In this document: positions 59,775 through 64,000 of the stretch, in pieces
Layout of the letters: every line of letters begins with the position of its first letter
Position numbering within the stretch: the first letter of the stretch is position 1
From: Metellina segmentata
Lineage: Eukaryota > Arthropoda > Arachnida > Araneae > Tetragnathidae
Direction of reading: 5' to 3'
Length of the DNA: 64,000 bases
Assembly (NCBI GenBank): GCA_947359465.1
Contig: OX375872.1
Coordinates: forward strand, 83,322,931 to 83,386,930
Made by a program: the position numbers and the translations under genes
The notes under the pieces: model-generated
What the model saw: only the letters and a program-made list of their open reading frames with translations
Databases searched by the model: none
What the model was told of the DNA's origin: nothing

Positions 59775-61558
59775 CTACAAAACGAGATTGCTTTTATGAC
59801 TTCAAACTGCACATAATTTATACTACATTCTAAACAGGTTTACAAGTAATTACATGTTACAATACATTATTTGTGGTTAGGATAGAAAATAAATACAGAC
59901 AACTCTCGGTTTATGAACATTTGCTGTTACGAACGTCTGAATTCAATGGATATTTCTTAAAGCATTCAAGAGGTGCAACTATTTATAATAGTAAACCAAA
60001 CGCTTAATGTAGTCAGTATATTTGTTAAATTCTTTTTATCTAATATTTGCATTGTATCATAAAACAAATGAATGGTAGTTGAAACTATTAGTAAACTGAT
60101 AAACAGGTTTAAGTGGAAAATTCATCATTCTAAGTAGGCATAGTGCTGCTTATATGGAAAACATAAACTTTAATAAAGGTATTGACGCGTAAAAACTTAA
60201 TCCGTTATTTGTATATATATTATGTTAATATGCGCTTGTACTTATTTTACAGTTTAACTCCTTTGTTTTCTTGAATCCTATTAATTAATAAGTAGAAAAT
60301 TTCGTTGTATTCTTCTCATTTTGTTTTGTGTTTCAAAATGCATGTATATTTTTTATAGAACATATTGTGCAGTTTATTGGGTAACTTGAACAAGAATTTA
60401 ACCCTTTGAAATGGTTACTAAAGCGGACCTTAAATATTACTAGTACGAGGCTACTAACTAGATTAGTGTAATAAGTTAACAGTACGAGAAATAAATGTAC
60501 AAAAAGTACTAGCACGATATACAGGAAAGTACAAGTACAAGATACACACAAAAAATGTCTTGAAAAGGAACTTGTTCACAAACCTAGAGATGTCTGTAAT
60601 AACACTTAAAGTGAATAGTGTCTCGAAATCTAATTATGAATCTATACATTCATGTTCTTCTGTTTCTTGTAAAGAATTCAAACTCAACTATTTAGTTTTT
60701 ACAGCCACTAAAACTAAAATGTTAGGTATAATGTAGCTTAATTTAACCTTGCAAAAAATAAAAATAGAAACTTATCTGTAAGAGCAAGTAATATCCTTCA
60801 ATAAGTCTGGAAATAATCTCATACTAAAGCTTATAGTAGAAGCACCCTACCTTTTATCCAGTATCTTTAGTTACGTCCAACTTTAAATTAATCAAATTGT
60901 CACACGTTACATTACAAAACAAGCTACCAATGAAAGTAATTCATGCATATAGATAATATGAGTTTATAGGAGGCAAGGAATTTTACGTACCTTCCTGCTA
61001 TAGTTACTTATTAATTTGTTCCATACAGGAACTACGGTATGTCAAAAGTACCGAAAACTGTAAGTTCTAGTTAAACGTACTATAAAATTGGGAAAATTGA
61101 CGTGCTTAACTCAACGCTTTCGCTTAGCGTAGTGTCTGCTAAAGTTCAACTAAGAAGGTATTTTTGTTGTAATATGTGAATACATGTTTTACTTTTGCTA
61201 CAAAAAATGGGAAATTACAATCCAAAAATAAGAAGCTTTAGCAACTCATATTGCTGGCTCAAGTGTATGTGAGAGACTGTTAAATGCTACTTTTTAACTA
61301 CTTTACTTTCAGATTGTTGATAATTTAACTGATAATTTAAATAAAATATGAATATAAATTAATTACATAAATCTATATTAATTTTTATGAAGATACATTA
61401 GAGTGAACTCCATAAATTATACAGGTCAATACTTGCCTTAATACTTCGAAAGTTAGACCTTTCTTGTGTATATTCGGAGTTGCTGATTCTAAAAGTGCCA
61501 CAATTGTTTTCCTATCAACTATAGTTTAGAAGATACGGCATTACCACCTCCATAGCTA
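59775..61558. other. AT-rich stretch without recognised features
   Basis: Nothing recognised on either strand. The 72-codon minus frame at 60333-60551 is Val/Leu/Phe-rich with no motif. Confidence 0.4.
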
Positions 61559-61897
61559 ATGAAACGACTGTCGAAATTCAGAACTGTTAGCCGCTTGATT
61601 TGGTATAGCAATGTGATTTCGAAAGCTCAAACTATTGAAACATTACATGCTATTAAAACAAAGACGCATTACAAAACCAGTTTACTTAACCCAAAACAGC
61701 ACACAAAATTATCAATCATTCAACGCTTAGATATAGAGCTTTTTTATAAGATTTCCAGGACATCTAGACTTCCCACCAAGGCAGTCTCACTAAAGGTTCC
61801 TCCTATAATCTGCCATCAGTGTGTATCCCCATCTCTATTATCTCTTTTCCATACTTTTATGTGTCTTGGTAACATCTTTCTCTTTGCTTTTCACTAA
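61559..61897 (+). CDS. Unrecognised 112-residue open frame, doubtful
   Basis: ATG to TAA, in a slightly GC-richer patch. It is basic in its first two thirds (MKRLSKFRTVSRLIWYSNVI, then KTKTHYKTSLLNPKQHTK), with a hydrophobic end (SLFHTFMCLGNIFLFAFH) that could be a membrane segment. I recognise no family. It may be a fragment of a retroelement or chance. Confidence 0.25.
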   Translation: MKRLSKFRTVSRLIWYSNVISKAQTIETLHAIKTKTHYKTSLLNPKQHTKLSIIQRLDIELFYKISRTSRLPTKAVSLKVPPIICHQCVSPSLLSLFHTFMCLGNIFLFAFH

Positions 61898-62159
61898 AAT
61901 CACCCAGGTTATCTCGAAAGAGATCTAAGTGGCTATGGAGGAGGGCATAAAACTATTTAAGAGAGATACTGGAGCAAAAGGAATACCCACATGACGGAAT
62001 ATAAGTGCAGCAAATTTTAGTCAAGCTATCCTAATACATATAGCTCTAGAAAATCCCATAAAAGAGCTTCTTATGTACGAAATGAGTGATAAGTTTATAT
62101 TCTAACTTTCCGTTGAAGCAAACTAGTTTTCTAATATGCAATTGTTTAAATATTAATAT

Positions 62160-62174
62160 TATTATTATTATTCA
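62160..62174. repeat. Short (ATT)n microsatellite
   Basis: Five ATT units, slightly interrupted at the left. Confidence 0.8.
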
Positions 62175-62214
62175 TATTTATAAAATCATATGACAACGGA
62201 ATATGCCTTTAACT

Positions 62215-62485
62215 AACGTCGCACTGAAGTAACAAAAATACAAATTGGCGACGATTCGGATCAAACCCGAAGGAGGACAACACTACGTAATTTTGAATCA
62301 AGGTCAGATGACGAGGTTACACCTGAACTGGCACCCCACTCTCCGAACTTCCACTCCACGCCAAAGGGAGGATATTTGAGACCATGCCAGATTTAACGTG
62401 CACCAGCCCCCCTCCTTGTACACGACTGTCTTTGGTTGAATTCGAACTTCAACCCTCCGGTTGCTAATCCACTTCTCTTCTAATA
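62215..62485 (-). repeat. Dispersed repeat R1, longest copy, SINE-like
   Basis: Read on the minus strand, the unit begins near 62480 with CAACCGGAGGGTTGAAGTTC then GAATTC, resembling a polymerase III B box. A GC-rich body follows (CACCAGCCCC-type and GGTGTAACCTCGTC segments) and it ends with the R1 core at about 62255-62275 (plus strand GATTCGGATCAAACCCGAAG). It shares TACGTAATTTTGAATCAAGG and GGTCAGATGAC with the 47.8-kb copy. A tRNA-derived SINE is likely, but the A box is not clear. Confidence 0.6.
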
Positions 62486-62489
62486 TACG

Positions 62490-64000
62490 TTTAAATGAAT
62501 CATACGTTTAACGATCCTGAATTTTGACGAAGAAGTTGAATAGGTATGCAAAGAGGGGATCTGTCTGATCTCCTTAACTATAGCTGATAAGACAAAACTG
62601 GTAGTAATTTTTTAATCAGCACTCCAAATATACCCAAGAACGCATTGTATTTTTACGGCACTAAACATGTGTGTTGGTAAGTAAAAGTTTGTATAAGGAG
62701 TTCAGGCTAAATAAAAAAGCTAGTGCTATTATGGCCAAACTGATGCCATTTCTGTTACCAGTGCAGTAAATATGCTAAAATGAGTTAAAAGGGCATAGGA
62801 ATTTGTTATTGGTCTGTGTTACCTAAAACTGATATTGCATAAAAACCCTTAAATATCAGTACAAGAAAAAAAGCTTAGGGTTATTTAAAAATAATACATT
62901 TTAAATGAGAATTCCTTTAACTAATTAATTTAGATACAAAAAGAATTAAAATGTATAACAACAGCTAAATCAGGTAATAAAATTTAAATTAACTATAAAT
63001 AAAAATATCATTTGAAATCACTTGCAAACTTGATTAAACCATAAGCAGAATGCATTTGTGGTCGTCTACATTTTGGAATCTACTTAACTCTAATTGGGGT
63101 TCATAAGCTGTGCGAAACCTCGGGCAAGATAGATAACGAACAATTATTCATAAACCTTAGTGTATTTGTTTCGCCTTGAAATTAATTCATATAAGCTAAT
63201 CAGAGTCAAGCCGGTTCATTAAATATTTGAAAAATACATCGATATGCAATCTACTTGTGCCCGTTTATCCTGCCAAACAGATGTTCAGTCCATTATAAAT
63301 CTATATTGTATTGCTTTCTTAAGTAATACATTTAATCTGCTATTTATACAGAAAGGGAATTAAGAGTTCTTGATCACGAATTTAAAGCTTATGACTTGTT
63401 TTTCAAAATAGAAAATGAGTCATCGTATGTATTATTGCCAATTAGTATGTGCTTGTCAGAGCATTGTCATATCACAAAATTTAAATATTACTTGATGCAT
63501 ATAAATGGATAAAAGTTTAAAATTTTGAATACACATGCAATATAAAAACTAATAATTAGCCAAAAATATAAAGAAACCAATAGACATATTACAATATTGC
63601 TAAGCTAGTAAGACTCTAACATTACTTTGTACTCAAGCCCAATCATACTTTTATCAAAGACTTTTCAGAAAATTAAACACGTATGTCTATGTACTAGTAA
63701 ATACTCTTAATTCTAAGTACTTTTGTGTTAAAACCCCCATGATGTTTTTAGAATTCCTTTGTATCGATTTATTGATTCTATCTACAAAATTCAAATACCT
63801 ATACATTCAATTCGCACAACTTCTATCCTTATAATTTTTATTTTCTTGTGGAAGGGATATGATGATAAGTTTAAAATATGTGATTCCCGATTTTATTAGA
63901 TTATTCTGATTGTTTTGTCACTTGTATAAAATATGAAAACGAAAGTAACTTGAACTTGATATATTAAATATTATGACCTAAAATATTTTACTACAGAAAA
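62490..64000. other. AT-rich stretch without recognised features
   Basis: Nothing recognised up to the window edge. Confidence 0.45.

Noticed and set aside
1..64000. LTR retrotransposons or LINEs
   Set aside because: No paired LTRs, primer-binding sites or reverse-transcriptase motifs (such as YxDD) were noticed on either strand; a profile search could still find small relics.

Overview
This window is non-coding, transposon-rich DNA from an animal genome. It is strongly AT-rich (about 70% A+T by eye, not computed) and carries TA microsatellites, tRNA-derived SINE-like units and many decayed cut-and-paste elements. The mix of Tc1 and mariner transposases, with repeat units like those I associate with orb-weaver spiders, suggests an arthropod, probably an arachnid. 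That placement is inference. I see no bacterial features, no complete host gene, and only one or two possible host exons.

Left part (1-14 kb): a cluster of DNA transposons. A decayed Tc1 copy lies at the left edge (1-1432). Next is a TIR-bounded composite holding Tc1 and hAT relics (1615-3389), a Tc1 3' relic (about 5.7-6.0 kb), and a decayed Tc1 copy with both ends (6071-7296). After that comes a three-level nest: a mariner (from about 7.66 kb) interrupted by a minus-strand Tc1 (8299-11125), itself interrupted by a plus-strand Tc1 (8810-10217). Removing each insert with one TA rejoins the interrupted transposase, exactly in frame at the inner level. A second mariner relic sits at 13.4-13.7 kb.

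Middle (14-53 kb): mostly AT-rich sequence with short dispersed elements. These are a tRNA-like SINE (14.8 kb), a 257-bp TA-flanked MITE (18.9 kb), six copies of a TTAA-flanked piggyBac-type MITE, four copies of a repeat with the core GGTCCGGGATCAATCCC, a 289-bp tandem duplication (33.1 kb), and an inverted pair of related coding fragments (35.3-36.1 kb). At 42.7 kb is the best-preserved open frame: an 881-bp Tc1 derivative with intact ends, whose 233-codon frame seems to have lost the catalytic centre by an in-frame deletion.

Right part (53-64 kb): a minisatellite (53.0 kb), then at 57.3-59.3 kb two inverted 28/29-bp minisatellite arms enclosing a broken relic of a protein-primed family B DNA polymerase (Polinton/Maverick or adintovirus type). 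This is the least expected content here. A possible host exon lies at 59.68-59.77 kb on the minus strand, and another copy of the dispersed repeat at 62.2-62.5 kb.

No gene set in the window acts as a pathway. What links the features is transposition history: successive insertion, internal deletion and decay.
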